Origin: Tachypleus tridentatus
Taxonomy: Eukaryota > Arthropoda > Merostomata > Xiphosura > Limulidae
Assembly (NCBI RefSeq): GCF_004210375.1
Contig: NC_134834.1
Span: 16,609,027 to 16,673,026 of the forward strand
DNA length: 64,000 nucleotides
Reading direction: 5' to 3'
A program made the position numbers and the translations under genes. Below, one piece after another: positions 21,800-34,476 of the stretch; position 1 is the first letter of the stretch, and the number at the start of each line of letters is the position of its first letter. The notes below the pieces were generated by a model. That model had not been told where the DNA came from and did not search any database. It worked only from the letters and a program-made list of their open reading frames with translations.

Positions 21800-24700
21800 G
21801 CCAAAGAACAATAGAAAAGCTTGTTGTCATGTTGCTCAGTCAAAGTCAGCTGCCAATTGGCGTGGAGCCGAGCCTTGAAGTCATGGAGCCCGTAGTCCAT
21901 GTTTGGGATAAACAGGGCAGTGATAGCACTAAAGCAGACAGACTTACTTGCGATGTCAGCGAGCTCGTTCCCGCGAATACCAACGTGGCCTGGTATCCAT
22001 AATAATTGAATGATAAAAGGAAAAGAGTCAGGCGGTTCTGAATATCATTAAGAACAGGGTGAAAACTAACATGAAGCGAATCCAGGGCCAGTAAAGAGCT
22101 AAGCGAGTCGGTATGAATAGTACAATTCGTGTATTACATAGCTTATACATGATCCAGGGCGAGAGAAGTGGTATACAGTTCACCAGTGAACACAGAGATT
22201 GTAGAGAGGGTTGCAACCACCGAACTACAAAAAAACATTTCACAAGCCACAGAGTCAGCTAATTTCGAACCATCGGTATGAAGGATGGTTTGAAAGATGT
22301 TCGGCAAATAGAAGACGGAACTTCCAATCTGGAGTATTTGCCTTCCTCAGATGACTCAAAGAAAGAACACAGGTGGGGTGGGGGTGGTAATGCCCCATGG
22401 TGGGATGAGCGGACCAGTGGAGACAGCAACGTCATCCAAGGATAGACCCAATTCAGCCAGCTATACCTGGATACGAAGAATACTAGGAACAATGGCAGAC
22501 CGTCTATTCCCAAAAAGCATGGCCCACTGAGGAAGGAAAACACAACTCCAGGTGGGATGCTGTGGCCCACTGAGGAAGGAAAACACAACTCCAGGTAGGA
22601 TGCTGTGGCCCACTGAGGAAGGAAAACACAACTCCAGGTAGGATGCTGTGGCCCACTGAGGAAGGAAAACACAACTCCAGATAGGATGCTGTGGTAAGGA
22701 TCAAAGTTTTGAAGTATTTTTTGGAAAGACAGTCGGAAACAGCAGAGATGTAGAGGAAGTTTATGGGTCTCAGTGTACAAGCTTTAGATTAAAGAAATGT
22801 GAAAAGCCTCCGTGCAGAGCTGAAGCCCCAGATGGTGAACGAGGTCCAACATCTTCAAGGCCGAGGTCTTGGCAGAGCCATAGGCCAGAGACCCATAGTC
22901 CAGTTTTGATTGAACAATGGCACGATAGATCTTTAGCACAGAACATTGATCCATTATTCAAGAGGTGGAAGAGGGGACATAGAGAATGTTCAATGCCCTT
23001 GTACACTTGAAGCATAGCTGCTTGATGTGTGGTATAAAGGTCAGCTTACGGTCAAAGATAAGCCCCAAGAACTTTGCTTTAGGGAGCACAGGAAACACAA
23101 CTTCATCAGGATGGAGCTCGTGATCAAGGTAAACATCTCGTTGGTGGCAAAAGTGCATGCAAACAGTTTTATAGAGAGAAAAGGTAAAACTATTTATTGT
23201 GGTCCACTTCAGTATTGGATTAAGGGCATTCTGTAGCTGCTACTTAATAAACCTCATGCTCGATGACTGACACTGGATGTGTAAGTCCGTTTGTAACTGT
23301 AGGAGAGAGTTGTCCAGTGATGGCGTTAACCTTTATACTGAAAATTTTGTTCTCAAGACACAGCTCTGAAGACTCCACGTTCCTATGGAAAAGAAAGGGA
23401 AAATTTCGGAACCACACAAAGTTGGAGTCGCCACTCCATTAAAACGTGTTTGAAAACAATGGGCAAACGGACACGCAACCCACATGAGTGGAGGTCTCGC
23501 AAAATGCCATACTTCCACGTAGTATCATCAGCCTTCTCAAGGTAAAAATACAGAAACATGGTTTTTCTTGAGAAAGGTCTTCATGATTGACGTTTAAAGT
23601 CGAATCAGATGCTCCACGGTGGAACGCTGTCATCGGAACCACACTGGATGGGCGAAAGAAGTTTGTTTGATTCAAGGAAATAAACAAGACAAGTATTACT
23701 TGTCTTGTCTAGGATCTTACAGAGACAGTTAACCGAAGCAAATGGACGGAAGTTCAAAGAAATCTTGTTATATATCCCAGGTGTGGGAAAAGGGAGTACA
23801 ATAGCATGGCGCCAAGCGTTGGGAAAACATTCTCCTGCCAGATGCGGTTACAATCAACTAGAAGAACAGCAAGACAGGCAAGAGATAGATGGCGCGCCAT
23901 CTGGTAATGAATATCATCAGGTTTAATCAAAGTACTGCAAGACTGGTGGAGAGGAAGCTTAAGTTACACCATTGTAAAGGGGCAATCAACCCGAAAGGGA
24001 AGAGTGATTGCTCTGTCTGAGTCTTGATGGTTAAAATTTGAGGGGTGAACCAGAAATGTTAGTGGCACGAGAAAAGCTTTTGCTAAGAGTATCGGCGATG
24101 TTCTAGGCATCAGCAACTTTCTAGTCATCAGAAAGCAAGATTCGAAAGAAGTATACTTTCCATGATCTTCCGAATCTTGTCCCATATCATTTGGAACTGG
24201 TTGTGTAAGAGATGCTGGTAGTGAACTTAATCCAAGGTTCCTCCTGGCTTTAACGTCTTACCTCCCGATCATGTGGATGGGTCTCCTGAAACGCGATGCG
24301 ATTTGAAAGTGTATCCCAGACCCCTTTTTTGAGCCTTATGTGCTATGTGGCAGACAGGAGTCCACGACGGATGAGGATGCCATTGAAACCTTGTCGAGGC
24401 TTTAGGAATACACTGAGCAGCTTTTTGGACAATACAATCAGTCACGTATCCCACGCAGTCGTCTGTTGATGGCTTACAGACGACGGCAGGATCAAGCTCC
24501 GAGAGAGCAGTGAAAGAGGGCCAGTTACTCTGGTCCAGCTTCTATCGAGGCCCGTGGGTTGGGTGGCTTCGATCACGGCCAGTGTCTCTCAAAATGATAG
24601 AAAAATAATCACTGCCTCGTGGGTCATTATCAGCCCTCTAAGGAAAGTAAGAGAAAAGTGAAGGAAAGCAGATAAAGAGATCTGAAGCAGTAAAAGGCTG

Positions 24701-25130
24701 ACTAGGGGCATTGAAATAAGTGTAAGAACCAGTATTGAGGAGAGAAAGGTTGTGATCCAAGAGCATCTGCTCTACAGAATAGCCTCTCCCAACAATATCA
24801 TCACCACCCCAGAAGGGATTATTTCCATTTAAATCCACCATGATTAAAAAGCGAAACGGCAACTGTTCAATGAGAGCATAAAGATCTGATTGGTCATAGG
24901 TTTCTCCAGGAAAACAAACTCCTTGGTACGACTCAAGGAAATACGGTGGCTATGGCTTCCAAGGATGTATTACGTGGCAAAGACAGGACGGGTACATGCT
25001 GATCGGCCAGCAGTGCCACCCCCTTGTGCATTCGTCCATCATACAACCTGTCACTCTCTACAAATACAATTGCTGAAAGGTGACTGCATTGGCAGGTTTC
25101 AGAAACGTTTTCTGTAAGGAGAGACACACA
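21800..25130 (-). pseudogene. LINE ORF2 (endonuclease, reverse transcriptase, RNase H) pseudogene
   Basis: Endonuclease pieces lie at 24933-25127 (DGRMHKGVALLADQHVP) and 24638-24862 (VDLNGNNPFWGGDDIVGRGY, then SYTYFNAPSQPFTASDL). After the reverse transcriptase, AKFLGLIFDRKLTFIPHIK is at about 23000-23100. The RNase H end has LLWIPGHVGIRGNELADIAS near 21945-22015. The catalytic YxDD of the reverse transcriptase is not recognisable at its expected place near 23300. Many stops and frameshifts; inactive. Confidence 0.78.
22520..22691. repeat. Four 43-bp tandem copies inside the LINE
   Basis: Four near-identical 43-bp units start at 22520, 22563, 22606 and 22649. Because 43 is not a multiple of three, the frame rotates, yet all minus-strand frames stay open through the array. 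It lies between the reverse transcriptase and RNase H parts. Confidence 0.92.
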
Positions 25131-25276
25131 GGATGATATTGGAACTAATACCTCGACATTATATCATTATACCATTGTATCAAAGTGTCCATTTTTAATT
25201 AGGTGGAGGAGAATTGGGTGGAGAGCCCTTCTGTTTCGATTACATTGTTTTTCTTCATCAGAAAATCTATTGGCCT

Positions 25277-26200
25277 TCATGTATCCTTCTCTGGGTCAGT
25301 GGGCAGGTCTCCGTTGGTGGATGGAGTTTTCGAGTGACTAAGAGCGTGAATGTATCTTGGGGTCAAAGAAGAAGATGGAGCCGAGGAAGTGCCAGAAGTC
25401 AAAGCCAAAGGATGTGGATCTAGGGAGCCATTGGAAGGAATGGTGGGAACAGAGATAGGTGTTAACTCGTCAACTTTCATAACCATAGAGGCTAAAAGAC
25501 CCTTCACGTGGTTTGAAAACGACTCCATTGGAGGCACGGAGATATCTGTCTGTACTCTCACTGTAGCAATGAAATGGAGTGCAGCAGCGCATGTCTGAGA
25601 TGGAGTGGTGGACACTAACTTTCGAGCCTCGAGGTACGAAATGTTGTGGACTATTTTCTTTTCCCTCCATCTATCTACGGCTAAGATAGATGAGAGCCAC
25701 TAAAGTTAGCACAATGAGGGCCCATTTCGTACTCGTAAGCATCATAGTCCTTGTCATCTCAACGAGCACGCGTCAAGGAACCATGACATAATGTCTTTGA
25801 GTTACCGAATTTCTGACATTCGAAACATCTGAGGGTTAACGTATATACCTATACCTTGCAATTCAGATAACATGCCTTGATGGTGGTAGATGGACGTGGT
25901 GATGTAAACGTCAAAATTAGGACATCAGAAGATACACCTCACTGCAGAATCTCCTTTGGTAGAGAAACCAGTAAGGATCTCCGACTTGGAGACGTTTGTT
26001 AACTCCCTCTCAACAATAACTCCTCGTGATGAATTGAAAGTAGCGGAAGGAGAAACCTCAATGGGTATATCCGCAGTGACCTTCGAATGCAAGAAGACCT
26101 CACTATGTTTTGGAGTGGATGTTTCCACCAAGACGTCCCCAGAATGTAAATTTTTTGACTGACTCAGGAGAGCCAACAAACACTTTCTGTCCCTTCTGAA
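25277..26200 (-). pseudogene. LINE ORF1 (gag-like) pseudogene
   Basis: The minus strand shows, in two or three frames, a region like FNSSRGVIVERELTNVSKSE then a zinc-knuckle remnant CFECQKFGNSKTLC near 25790-25830, with Asn where the usual His stands. A Thr/Ser/Pro-rich tail follows. Stops and frameshifts break it. Confidence 0.7.
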
Positions 26201-26523
26201 TTAAAAAGGAGACATATGCTTTAAAGATTTGTTTGGTAAAGAATAAAATATCAAAATTTGGTACGGGTGTTGAAGAGGTTTATAACTGTTGTTCAGAAGA
26301 CGTTTGTTGTTATTATTATTTTATTTTTATTTGGGAGAATTCATAATGAAGAAAGAACATTTCAATGCCCACAGTCACCAGTCACTATGGAGCCCTACTG
26401 GAGGACTCACCACAATGCCAAACAAGGACACTGCAATAACGTCAGGGTGTTTTGAGCATTATACCCAAACGTCAGCATCAGACAGAATCAACGCTTGATG
26501 AGAACGTCCAACACTGGTACTTG

Positions 26524-26802
26524 TTTGTTTGTTTTGGAATTTCGCGCAAACCTACCCGAGGGCTATCTGCGCTAGCCGTCCCTAATTTAGCAGTGTAAGA
26601 CTAGAGGAAAGGCAGCTAGTCATCACCACCCACCACCAACTCTTGGGCTACTCTTTTGCCAATGAATAATGGAATTGACCGTCACTTTATAACGCCATCA
26701 CGGCTGGGAGGGCGAGCATGTTTGGCGCGATCGGGATTCGAACCCGCGACCCTTGAATTACGAGTCGAACGCCTTAATACTCGTGGCCATGCCGGGCCTA
26801 CT
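26524..26802 (-). mobile_element. SINE-A inserted in the LINE leader
   Basis: Perfect 10-bp duplication CTGGTACTTG at 26514-26523 and 26803-26812, so it arrived after the LINE. Confidence 0.9.
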
Positions 26803-27537
26803 CTGGTACTTGATAGCCCCTAGCCCAAGTGGAACAGCCAATTGACCGTGGGGGGAGTACACCAAGGCCGTGGAGGGGAGTACACCAAAACCGCCCGTCT
26901 CTACACGAATTCAAGGCCACAGTAATGTGTTAGGTTTGGACCTCTCAACCACCAGGACCCTCTCTTTCCCTTCCAGAGGAGGTAAACTGAAATTAAAGAA
27001 CCTTTTCTGGGAGGTTCTCTCACCACGTAAAGGAATCCACCTTGAAGGGTATCAAACAATTTATAACAAGAAGACGAAGAGAAAGATATTTGTATATGAT
27101 TATATTTTAATGTTGGTGTTTTGGAAACTTAAAACAAATGTTTTACTGAATTTTGGTCGGACTTTTAACACTAACACCAGTCGCGAAAACAACTACACCT
27201 AGTACAGATAATATATTTATTCGGTTGTGAATTTTTACGGGAAGATTTAATTTAAAACTGGTAACATCTTCCGACGTTCTAACGTAATATTTAATTTTGA
27301 AATTGAAATCAAAACGAGTTTAGGCTTAGTAGACGTATCTAATTAAATACTTAAGAAAACAAGAATAAAAACAGTATCACTTACATTTTAAACGTAAGGG
27401 TTCATTGAGGTACTTGTTAAATAAATAATTTAAAAGTCAGTGTAACAATAAAACAGGAGAAATACAATAGTTAAACGTATATCGAGTAGGCTTAAAGCGT
27501 TACATTGAAAAACCTGTTTACCAAGTCTAAAGTCACC

Positions 27538-27650
27538 CGCTGGGACAGAGGCAACTCTTCGGATTTACGACACTAAAATCAAGGATTCAATTTCCCTCGG
27601 TGGACATAGCGGATAAGTCGACGTACTTTTACTATAAGAAAAATACATAA
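27538..27650 (+). mobile_element. SINE-B, diverged
   Basis: CGGATTTACGACACTAAAAT and CCTCGGTGGAC are recognisable. Confidence 0.68.
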
Positions 27651-27909
27651 CAAACACTAAGTCTTGTTTTAAACGGTTTACGTGTGATATTTGAAGACAC
27701 GAAATCAGATTCGACCGTTGGTGGCGCATTTATTAGAAAAATAAAATTTAAATAGAATTTAATTCAACACCCGCTGTTCTAATCCCATCTTCACATCTGA
27801 AATTCATTCGAGCGAATTACAAAGTGATTCAAATTCATTTTAAGTTTCAGATTACAAAGTAACTTATCGTAACACCCGCTGTTGTAATCGTTATTTTCAT
27901 AAACGTCAT

Positions 27910-28186
27910 GACCCGGCATGACCAGGTGGGTTAAAGCATGCGATTCGTAATCTGAGGGTGGCATGTTCGAATCCCGGTCGCACCAAACATGCTCGCCCTT
28001 TCAGCCGTGGAGGCGTTATAATGTTACGGTCAATCCCACTATTCGTTGGTAAAGAGTAGCCCAAGAGTTGGCGGTGGGTGGTGATGACTAAGCTGCCTTC
28101 CCTCTAGTCTCAGACTGCTAAATTAGGGACGGCTAGCGCAGATAGCCCTCAGTAGCTTTGCACGAAATTAAAAACAAACAAACAAA
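27910..28186 (+). mobile_element. SINE-A with perfect target duplication
   Basis: CATAAACGTCAT flanks it at 27898-27909 and 28187-28198, giving a 277-bp full-length reference copy. Confidence 0.94.
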
Positions 28187-28254
28187 CATAAACGTCATAC
28201 AAAAAAAATAGATAAGAAAGGGGTGTTTCAACGTGAAATTTAGAATATAATTAA

Positions 28255-28350
28255 AACTACCCATTCGGGTAGCGGTAAGTCTAGGGTGTTGCAATGCAAA
28301 AATCCAGGGTTTGATTCCATGCGATGAACACAACATGTGGCTAAAAAAAT
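28255..28350 (+). mobile_element. SINE-B, diverged
   Basis: GTAGCGGTAAGTCTAGG and GGGTTTGATTCC remain. Confidence 0.62.
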
Positions 28351-28394
28351 ATATCAGAATGCCTTTCGTTTTTTTACGCTATCTACTTTTTGTT

Positions 28395-28517
28395 TATTTG
28401 TGTTTTTCTTATAGCAAAGCCACATTGGGCTATCTGCTGAGCCTACCGAGGGGAATCGAACCCTTGATTTTAGCGTTGTAATTCCGTAGACTTACTACTG
28501 TACCAGCGGGGGGCGTC
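28395..28517 (-). mobile_element. SINE-B
   Basis: The complement of GGGTTCGATTCCCCTCGGTA and of the TATAAGAAAA tail is clear. Confidence 0.82.
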
Positions 28518-28565
28518 TACTTTTTTATTATTTCATTAAACTGTAAAGAACTAAGTCGAGAAAAC

Positions 28566-28796
28566 TCATGTTTCACGCAAAGCTACGTAAAATGCTATCT
28601 GCACACAGTTATTTCTAATATTGAAGTTATACGCTATAGGGAAGACAGCTGGTAAACAGCACCCCCCGCCAATTCTTGAACTACTTTTATTTGATTGAAT
28701 AGTGGGATTTGACTGTTACGTTTATAACTTAACACAGCTCCAAAGTGCCAAGTGCGTTTTTAGTTATTGGATCCACAGTACGAGAACGCTACTTAT
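28566..28796 (-). mobile_element. SINE-A, old and diverged
   Basis: Order of landmarks is kept but identity is low and the head is hard to read. Confidence 0.55.
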
Positions 28797-29180
28797 GAGG
28801 TCACGACAGGCTTTTGGGGGACATTCACGTGGATGACTGCTGAGTCATCTGTGACTTATCCGTTATTTTCTTTTTGTATAATAATTTCTTATTTCGATAG
28901 TTTGAATAGGTCGTTCCTTTAATTCCAAACAACTGTTTTTGACACGAGAAGAAAATTAAAGCCAACCAACAAAATTGCTACTTCATAAGTTCCACGATAT
29001 TTACTATATTGATGTTTCATATTTCCTGCTTTTAACGGCACTTGTGATGGAAAGTGAATTGAAGGAATATTTTTTATATATCCTTTCTCAAGCGGGATTT
29101 TTTTGTTGCATTTGGACCTGAGCTGCTTAAGAAAGCCTCCGCATTTTACTGTAAACATTTTTTCCGTTATCTAAGTTTCT

Positions 29181-29709
29181 GCCCCGGCATGGCCAAGTGT
29201 GTTGAGGCGTTCCACTCGTAATCTGAGGGTCGCGGGTTCGCATCTTCGTCGCGCCAAACATGCTTGCCCTTTCAGCCGTGGGGGCGTTATAATGTGACGG
29301 TCAATCCCCCTAGTCGTTGGTAAAAGGGTAGCCAAAGAGTTGGCGGCGGGTGGTGATGACTAGCTGCCTTCCCCCTTGTCTTACACTGCTAAATTAGGGA
29401 CGGCTAACACAGATAGCCCTCGAGTAGCTTTGTGCGAAATTCAAAAACAAACAAAACAAAAAAACTAAACGAGAGCTATCTGCGTTAGGAGTCCCTAATT
29501 AGGCAGTATAAGACTAAAGGAAAGGCAACTATTATCACCATCCACCGCCAACTCTTGGGCTACTCTTTTACAAACGAATAGTGGGATTGACCGTCACATT
29601 ATAACGTCCTCACGGCTGAAAGGTCGAGCATGTTTGATGCGACAGGGATTTAAATCCGCGACCTTCGGATTACGAGTCGAGTGCCTTAACCACCTGGCTA
29701 TGCCGGGCC
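29181..29709. mobile_element. Tail-to-tail pair of SINE-A copies
   Basis: A plus copy (29181-29460) meets a minus copy (29466-29709) at their A-rich tails, making a large inverted repeat. Confidence 0.85.
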
Positions 29710-29844
29710 CAACAGCTGTTGGCTCATCGGACTTAATACGGTAAAGTTACCGTCACGTCTGTAAGATTTGTCTCTTATAACGTACAGGCATATTTTAACA
29801 GCCATACATGAACTGGAGTTTGTGTTAAAATTTACTTCTATATG

Positions 29845-30087
29845 GTGCCCAACGTGACTAGGTGGTTCGCTCGACTCGTAATCTGACGGTCGCAAGTTCA
29901 AGTCATTGTCACACCATATGCTCGTCTTTTCAGCCGTGGGAGCGTTAAAAGGTGTTGGTTAATCCCACTATTCACTGGTAAAAGAGTGGCCCAAGAGTTG
30001 GTGATGACTAACTGCCTTTCCTTTAGTCTTACACTGTTAAGTTAGGGACGGCTAGCGCAGATAACTTCGGGCTAAATTCAAAAGAAA
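29845..30087 (+). mobile_element. SINE-A
   Basis: Head GTGACTAGGTGGTTCGCTCG, with a short internal deletion after AAGAGTTGG. Confidence 0.82.
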
Positions 30088-30368
30088 CTGTATGATTCCA
30101 GTTACTGCTCCATATAAAATTCCACTGAATATAACAAACGGTCCCCATGATAAAAATCAATAACAGTGAAGTCTGTATAGATCTTATAATAAAGTTTCAC
30201 ACAAATGGTTTGATGCTGTGGCGCACATAAAAAATGTGTTTCACACAATCGATGGATTCACTGATGCTTGTTGCTGAAGACACTTTCAATATTAGAAGTT
30301 TATTTATAACCTTAATCTAATTTTACTTCCGCTACTATATTTTTATAAAAGCTCATTACAAAGTTAAT

Positions 30369-30625
30369 TGTTTTTGTTTTGTTTTGAATTTCGCGCAAAG
30401 CTACACGAGGGCTGTCTGCAATAGCCGTCCCTAATTTAGCAAAGACTAGAGAGAAGGCAGCTAGTCATCACCACCCATCGCCAACTCTTGGGCTTCTCTT
30501 TTACCAACGAATAATGGGATTGACCGTCACATTATAACGTCCCTACACCTGAAAGGGCGAGCATGTTTGGTGTGATGGGGATTCGAATCCGCGACCCTCG
30601 GGTTACGAGTCGAGTGCCTTAACAA
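30369..30625 (-). mobile_element. SINE-A lacking its head
   Basis: Ends at GAGTGCCTTAAC, without the CCATGCCGGGCC terminus. Confidence 0.83.
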
Positions 30626-32100
30626 ACTTAATATGATTCGAAAACGTTCAGTGCAAAGAAGTGTAATAAGAGAAAAAGATACGTTGTGTATCTTTGCGTT
30701 TGCGCACAACTACATAAAGGTCATCTAACCGAGTGGCAGATTTAAAATGTGGTGGTGGCTAAGGTGGTCAACCACTCCACTTTTTATATTGTTAAAAATG
30801 TGTGTTACATTTTAAAATGTGTTATTAAGGATGGGGGGTTGTGCTCTTGTTCCGCCCTTGTGCTCGTAGCCGATCCAGATTTTGAAGTGATAGAATAGAT
30901 GGTGGTAACTAATCAGCAACACTCACCGTCACAACCAGGTTTGCCACCAGGTGGGGAGGCACAACAAATTTTTAAGAGAGGTCACTAAATTGAAAAGAGA
31001 CGAAATTAATCTATTTTTATTAAAATGGTAATTAAAAGAAATGTAACTAAAAGTAATACGAGATTTGCGGGTTCGAATCCCGTTCACACCAAACATGCTC
31101 GCCCTTTTACGCCGTGGGGGCGTTTTAACGTGACGGTCAATCCCACTATTCGTTGGTAAAAGAGAAGCCCAAGAGTTGGCGGTGAGTGGTGATGACTAGC
31201 TGCCTTCCCTCTAGTCTTACACTGCTAAATTACGGACGGCTAGCGCAGATAGCCCTCGTGTAGCTTTGCGCAAAATTCATAAACAAACAAACAAAACAAA
31301 TTAAATTAAATGCGTTTATAGTATTTAATTAAATGATAGAAAATGAGTTTGTCACATATAAAAGCGGAAAACTAATATGCGATCACACATGACTCGGTTT
31401 TTCAAGGGGTCAACTCTTTGGTTATGCTTTTGACTGCCACTTTTATACCGTTCTCACGGTCCTAAAGTATAGCAACGGATCACAAACACTGAATCATCTA
31501 ATTTACAGTCTAAATATGTTACACAACTGACTACGCCCGATTCAACTATTAGAAACACAACTTTGCTTTGGTCAGTTTTTGCTGACAATGGGATAATTGA
31601 CCTAGAAAATAAAGCAATACGACATGGTAAAAATAAGAATTTCATGTTCTATTTCATGTGTACGTGTGTTACTAAAAACACGCTTCAAAACAATTTAATT
31701 CTGATCGAAGTCAGAACGTCGATGCTCCAAACACATTTTTTTATAAGTGGATTCAAATGTCAAATTCTTTCATATTCTTATTCAGATAGTATTTTGTTTA
31801 TGCCTAAATAAATATATTTATATATAAACCCCGAGTCAAGGCTTAAAACAATACTAGCTTAGAGACATAGACTAAACATGCTTCTCTACCAGATGTATCA
31901 CTACAATTGCTCTATCAACTGAAAAATATTACTGGGAGGAAAGGGGTAGCAGTTTAGATACACTCGAGATTAAGATAGTGTTTCTACCACGTTGTGAAAT
32001 ATTTTTGACTTAACTCGGATGGAAAATTACGTGAAAATTCACAGCAAACAACGATACGAAAAACAATTTCGAACACTCTTGATGACGAGAAACCTATTTA
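30626..32100. other. Intergenic apart from one SINE-A
   Basis: Nothing gene-like; AT-rich, short open frames only. Confidence 0.45.
31056..31300 (+). mobile_element. SINE-A lacking its first part
   Basis: Begins near the B box (GCGGGTTCGAATCCC) and ends in AAACAAACAAAC. Confidence 0.85.
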
Positions 32101-32107
32101 AAGTGAA

Positions 32108-32490
32108 AATGTATTCTCAAGAGGGCTGGTATGGTATTAGTATGGCTGGTATGGGTATTAGTAGTTAAATCAAAATAGAGTACGGAACAACGTTTCGACC
32201 TCGTTAGGTCATCTTCAGGTTAAGAAAGAGAGTTTGTCACATCTCTTACAGTTTCCTACCCGTTTATACTCTCGTCTCTAATACATGTGCTTGATAACGG
32301 TCAGTTGCAAACGCCCTCTACATTCCGGTACCTGTTTACACTCTCATACTTAAGACATGTGCCCGGCAACTGCCAGGTGCAAACTCTCTCTTGGTTAACC
32401 TGAATATGACCTAAGAAGGTCGAAACATTATTCTGTACTTTATTTTAATTAAAGCTTTAATACCCCTACCGGCCGTTTTGAAAATACATT
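32108..32490. mobile_element. Fold-back element, copy 1
   Basis: Inverted ends (AAATGTATT..., GGCTGGTATGG) meet each other's complements. Near each end lies GGTCGAAAC or its complement with a short GACCT/AGGTC stem. The left end is locally duplicated (GCTGGTATGG twice). The inner part is about 150 bp of unrelated sequence. Confidence 0.75.
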
Positions 32491-32574
32491 TAGGGCACTC
32501 TTTATAAACTTTCGTCATTTTTATGTAGCTAGCTAGCCCTAAGACTCTCTAAACCCTTCTGAATTCCATATGGA

Positions 32575-32699
32575 AAGTCCTCCAGTGGCTCAGCGGTATG
32601 TCTGCGGACTTACAACGCTAAAAACCGGGTTTCGATACCCGTGGTGGGCAGAGCACAGATAGCCCATTGTGTAGCTTTGAGCTTAATTCAAAACAACAA
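32575..32699 (+). mobile_element. SINE-C with target duplication
   Basis: CCATATGGA at 32566-32574 and 32700-32708 fixes a 125-bp full-length copy with GGGTTTCGATACCC. Confidence 0.9.
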
Positions 32700-33140
32700 C
32701 CATATGGAGAGGGGTAGAAATGAAAGCTTTACAAAATTCATATAATCTGCATGCACAGTAACCACTCTCACCAAGTTTCTCACGCTTAAAACCCAGATAC
32801 GTATTTTGAACGATCATTATATACTTTGATCATTTTTAAGCAATCCAATTATGAGACGCTCAGAACCTTCTAGAACCCCACATAGGAGCTCCAGTATACA
32901 AATTTTCAAAATGTGGGTGTAAATTATTGTTCAGGGCAGCTTCTTGTACATCGATCTCCCATTTTAGACACCCTCCTTTGTTTATATTCTGCAAGGGGCA
33001 AGATAATTCGGGGGAATATTTCAAGCCATTTGTGTGTGTGCATGAACTAAACAAAGACCCCCATGTACAACAGTGGAGGAAACCTCCTTATTCAGAGGAA
33101 ATAAAAACCAGTTTATAAGCTCTCTCTCTCATAGTGATTT

Positions 33141-33858
33141 GGGTATTGATGTGTATGTACCCAGGATGGTCAGGTTTCGTTATTTGGGTATTGATGTTTA
33201 TATACCCAGGATGGTCAGGTTTCGTTATTTGGGTGTTGATGTTTATATACCCAGGATGGTCAGGTTTCGTTATTTGGGTATTGATGTTTATATACCCAGG
33301 ATGGTCAGGTTTCGTTATTTGGGTATTGATGTTTATATACCCAGGATGGTCAGGTTTCGTTATTTGGGTGTTGATGTTTATATACCCAGGATGGTCAGGT
33401 TTCGTTATTTGGGTATTGATGTTTATATACCCAGGATGGTCAGGTTTCGTTATTTGGGTATTGATGTTTATATACCCAGGATGGTCAGGTTTCGTTATTT
33501 GGGTGTTGATGTTTATATACCCAGGATGGTCAGGTTTCGTTATTTGGGTATTGATGTTTATATACCCAGGATGGTCAGGTTTCGTTATTTGGGTGTTGAT
33601 GTTTATATACCCAGGATGGTCAGGTTTCGTTATTTGGGTATTGATGTTTATATACCCAGGATGGTCAGGTTTCGTTATTTGGGTATTGATGTTTATATAC
33701 CCAGGATGGTCAGGTTTCGTTATTTGGGTGTTGATGTTTATATACCCAGGATGGTCGGGTTTCGTTATTTGGGTATTGATGTTTATATACCCAGGATGGT
33801 CAGGTTTCGTTATTTGGGTATTGATGTTTATATACCCAGGATAGTCAGATTTCGTTAA
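33141..33858. repeat. 45-bp minisatellite, 16 units
   Basis: Sixteen units of 45 bp start with GGGTATTG or GGGTGTTG, nearly identical. Each contains the inverted pair GGGTAT/ATACCC. The fifth base follows A,A,G over units (a 135-bp superunit) with one unit missing after the tenth. Two plus-strand frames are open throughout because 45 is divisible by three; I do not regard them as genes. Confidence 0.97.
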
Positions 33859-34123
33859 CCTCTTCCTCCTTCCTTTAAATTTTGGGTTTGAAACTTTTAA
33901 GTGTATTTATACATTTTACACGAGAGCCAGAGTAACCCACACTTACTCAGATCCATGTACAATCTGCACGTACACTTGGTGTAAATAAATCATTTATTTT
34001 TATAGTTCCATAATTATTTGCACTTTCATTAGATCAGTGTCAACTATAAAACATTCACAAATATCCAATTCAATGTTTATTAGTTCACCCATAAACTAAT
34101 GTGAAATCTAGTTTATAGGTGAA

Positions 34124-34358
34124 TACTATCTGAGCTAGTCGTCCCTAATTTAACAGTGTAAGAATAGAGGGAAGGCAGCTAATCATCACCACCCACCGCC
34201 AACTCTTGGGCTACTCCTTTACCAACGAATAGTGGGATTGACCGTCACATATAATGCCCCCTCGCCTGAAAGGCGAGCATGTTTGGTGTGATGGAGATTC
34301 GAACCCACAACCCTCGAATTACGAGTCGAGTGCCTTATCCATCTAGCCATGTCGGGCA
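34124..34358 (-). mobile_element. SINE-A lacking its tail
   Basis: Begins at CTATCTGAGCTAGTCGTCCC and ends CCATGTCGGGC. Confidence 0.84.
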
Positions 34359-34476
34359 TTTATAAGCGGTTGAATGCTTTTAACAAAAAATTCAAATATT
34401 GTACGAGTGAAAAAATTAGCTATTTTTCGAATAAAACAAAATCAACCACTTTACCAGATCTTAATGAAGAGGAAAA

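Larger units (their letters stand above)
21600..27060 (-). mobile_element. LINE of I/Jockey type with RNase H, decayed
   Basis: On the minus strand the order is 5' leader (about 26200-27060), gag-like ORF1, endonuclease, reverse transcriptase and RNase H (near 22000), as in I/Jockey-group LINEs. A SINE-A with its own duplication sits in the leader at 26524-26802. The 3' end near 21600-21740 is approximate; no clear poly-A or duplication was found. Confidence 0.8.

Noticed and set aside
22259-22780. 173-codon minus-strand frame as a host gene
   Set aside because: It lies within the LINE and is produced by the 43-bp repeats and neighbouring reverse-transcriptase remains.
33073-33858. 261- and 236-codon open frames with 15-residue repeats, as protein genes
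   Set aside because: They follow automatically from a 45-bp tandem unit with stops in only one frame. No promoter, splice or family signal supports a gene.
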